From: Desulfofustis sp.
GTDB lineage: Bacteria > Desulfobacterota > Desulfobulbia > Desulfobulbales > Desulfocapsaceae
Length of the DNA: 7,632 bases
Direction: 5' to 3'
Assembly (NCBI GenBank): GCA_030145365.1
Contig: JAQYVS010000055.1
Span: 1 to 7,632 of the forward strand
Positions 6,370 to 7,632 of the stretch are shown here, in pieces. The notes beneath the pieces are model-generated. The model was not told the DNA's origin. It did not search any database and saw only the letters and a program-made list of their open reading frames with translations. The position numbers were made by a program, and so were the translations under genes. Position 1 is the stretch's first letter; each line of letters starts with the position of its first letter.

Positions 6370-7632
6370 GGACCAACCACGACGCTCAGTTCTCATTACC
6401 GGTGCCACCGGCTATATCGGCAGAAGGCTGACCCACCGGCTGCTTAAAGATTCCAGATACGATATCCGGCTTTTTGTCAGAAACAGTAGAAAAGTGCAGA
6501 TTGCCATCGCCGAAGATGTTGAAATCTGTGAAGGCACGACCTTTGATCCGGATTCGCTGAACCTGGCCCTGGCTGGTGTTGATACAGCTTTTTATCTGAT
6601 CCACTCGATGGGTTCCGATAAGGATTACCGTGATCTGGACCGGGAGAGTGCGGAAAATTTTCGCCAGGCCTGTATCCGGGCAGGGGTCAGAAGAATTGTC
6701 TATCTCGGCGGGCTTGGTGCTAAAGAGAGCGCCAGCAAACACCTGCTCAGCCGGATTGAGACGGGTGAAATACTGTCCGAGGAGCCAGAGAAGATCCAGA
6801 CCATCTGGATCAGGGCCGGAGTCATTGTAGGTTCCGGAAGTGCCGGTTTTGAAATCGTCCGTAATCTCTGCCATAAACTTCCGGTGATGCTGACCCCGCT
6901 CTGGGTCCGAACCAAGACCGAAGCCGTCGGCATCGAGGATGTGCTCTCCTACCTGCAGGAGTCCATAGATCTCGACTACCCGGAAGATTTAGTGGTGGAC
7001 CTGGGCTCCGGAGAAATCAGCTTCCAGCAGATGATTGAGCAGGCCGCAGAAGTGATGGGACTACGCCGTGCGCTTGTTCCGGTTCCGGTCCTTTCGCCGA
7101 AGCTCTCATCCTACTGGCTGATTCTTTTTACCTCGGTACCGTACCGCCTCGCAGCGTCACTGGTGGCAGGACTCAAAAGTGAAACAACCCGGCAGAATGA
7201 AAATGCAGCGCTCTACTATCCGGACATTAAGCCTATTTCCTATCCCGAAAGTGTCGCGCAAGCGTCGGCAGAGCTTGAGCAGGATCAGATTATCAGCCGC
7301 TGGTGTGACAGCAGCAGCAAAAAAGCCTGCGACATACGTGATTTCGACAGTCCGGCCGGAGCGGTGCTCAGAGACGTACGGATCATCGCTTTTGAACAGG
7401 GCGAAAATCAGCATGATGTCTTTCGATCGGTATGTGCTCTGGGTGGTGAAAATGGCTGGTTCAAATACAATATTCTCTGGCGTCTGCGTGGAGCAATGGA
7501 CAAGGTAGTCGGGGGGTACGGCCTTTCACGGGGGCGCAGAAATCCTCATGAACTGAGAATGGGCGATGCCCTTGATTTCTGGAAGGTGGTTGACATCAAG
7601 GAGGGCAAACGTCTTCTGCTCTACGCCCAGAT
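6362..7632 (+). CDS. SDR/NmrA-type NAD(P)-binding protein with DUF2867 domain (3' partial)
   Basis: From the ATG at 6362 the frame stays open to the window edge, giving 423 residues with no stop. The N-terminus is an atypical SDR/NmrA Rossmann domain: V-L-I-T-G-A-T-G-Y-I-G-R-R-L (residues 10-23), R40 after the second strand (possibly favouring NADP), H81-S82 and R-I-V-Y-L-G-G-L-G (111-119). No clear Tyr-x3-Lys pair is seen. The C-terminus is DUF2867-like: G-G-E-N-G-W-F-K-Y-N-I-L-W-R-L-R-G (361-377), V-G-G-Y-G-L-S-R-G-R-R-N-P (383-395) and G-D-A-L-D-F-W-K-V (401-409). Full members are about 470-500 residues, so perhaps 50-80 are missing to the right. The substrate is unknown. The start overlaps the DUF523-DUF1722 gene by 8 bases, with GAGGA at 6354-6358 close upstream, so the two are co-translated. 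Confidence 0.9.
   Translation, partial: MFEDQPRRSVLITGATGYIGRRLTHRLLKDSRYDIRLFVRNSRKVQIAIAEDVEICEGTTFDPDSLNLALAGVDTAFYLIHSMGSDKDYRDLDRESAENFRQACIRAGVRRIVYLGGLGAKESASKHLLSRIETGEILSEEPEKIQTIWIRAGVIVGSGSAGFEIVRNLCHKLPVMLTPLWVRTKTEAVGIEDVLSYLQESIDLDYPEDLVVDLGSGEISFQQMIEQAAEVMGLRRALVPVPVLSPKLSSYWLILFTSVPYRLAASLVAGLKSETTRQNENAALYYPDIKPISYPESVAQASAELEQDQIISRWCDSSSKKACDIRDFDSPAGAVLRDVRIIAFEQGENQHDVFRSVCALGGENGWFKYNILWRLRGAMDKVVGGYGLSRGRRNPHELRMGDALDFWKVVDIKEGKRLLLYAQ

Noticed and set aside
6386..6874. 162-codon open frame on the minus strand
   Set aside because: It is antisense to the SDR/DUF2867 gene, whose frame holds clear motifs; the antisense product matches no family I recognise.
7179..7508. 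109-codon plus-strand open frame near the right end
   Set aside because: It lies in another frame within the DUF2867-type gene, is basic and low in domain character, and has no credible ribosome binding site of its own.
1..7632. CRISPR arrays, insertion sequences, tRNA or rRNA genes
   Set aside because: I saw no regularly spaced repeats, transposase motifs, terminal inverted repeats or RNA gene signatures; nearly all of the window is coding.
1..7632. LitR-type direct repeats or TGATCC-type ECF sigma promoter in the gaps
   Set aside because: Reading the two gaps (458-497 and 5345-5394) showed no paired TGTACA-like repeats and no TGATCC box, so light or singlet-oxygen control is not supported by a visible site here.

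Overview
The window is a dense, single-strand (+) bacterial gene block with eight genes, no RNA genes and no mobile elements. Short or overlapping gene junctions, good Shine-Dalgarno sequences and the protein families present point to a Gram-negative bacterium, most likely Pseudomonadota or a related group such as Desulfobacterota. The sequence alone does not resolve it further. Base composition looks moderate, and nothing suggests recent transfer.

Region 1 (about 1-5344) is a seven-gene run that looks like one operon for modifying membrane fatty acids. In order it holds a chalcone isomerase-like protein (5' end outside the window), a SnoaL/NTF2-like small protein, a classical SDR oxidoreductase, a flavin-dependent amine oxidase-like oxidoreductase (COG2907 type), a DUF1365 protein, a cyclopropane-fatty-acid-synthase-family methyltransferase and a DUF2878 membrane protein. 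From the NTF2-like gene onward the junctions are 4-base ATGA overlaps (three), an 11-base overlap (one) and a 1-base gap (one), so the proteins are probably made together. The FAD enzyme + DUF1365 + CFA-family set is a recurring bacterial neighbourhood, often tied to light, singlet-oxygen or membrane-stress responses. The final lipid product cannot be read from sequence. The CFA-family enzyme differs from E. coli Cfa at two of the bicarbonate-binding positions, so it should not be assumed to make cyclopropane rings.

Region 2 (about 5345-7632) follows a 50-base gap with a candidate sigma-70 promoter that overlaps the end of the DUF2878 gene. It holds a DUF523-DUF1722 fusion protein (DUF523 is the TudS thiouracil desulfidase family) and, overlapping it by 8 bases, an NAD(P)-binding SDR/NmrA-type protein with a C-terminal DUF2867 domain that runs off the right edge. 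In related bacteria such genes often lie beside a DNA photolyase gene, but none is visible here. The DUF523 domain has Ser where the usual SPSCG motif has Cys, which matters for whether it can bind the family's iron-sulfur cluster.

The whole block fits a photo-oxidative or membrane-stress locus: one module remodels membrane lipids, and the other looks associated with light-damage or nucleobase repair functions. That joint role is inferred from family context, not shown directly by the sequence.
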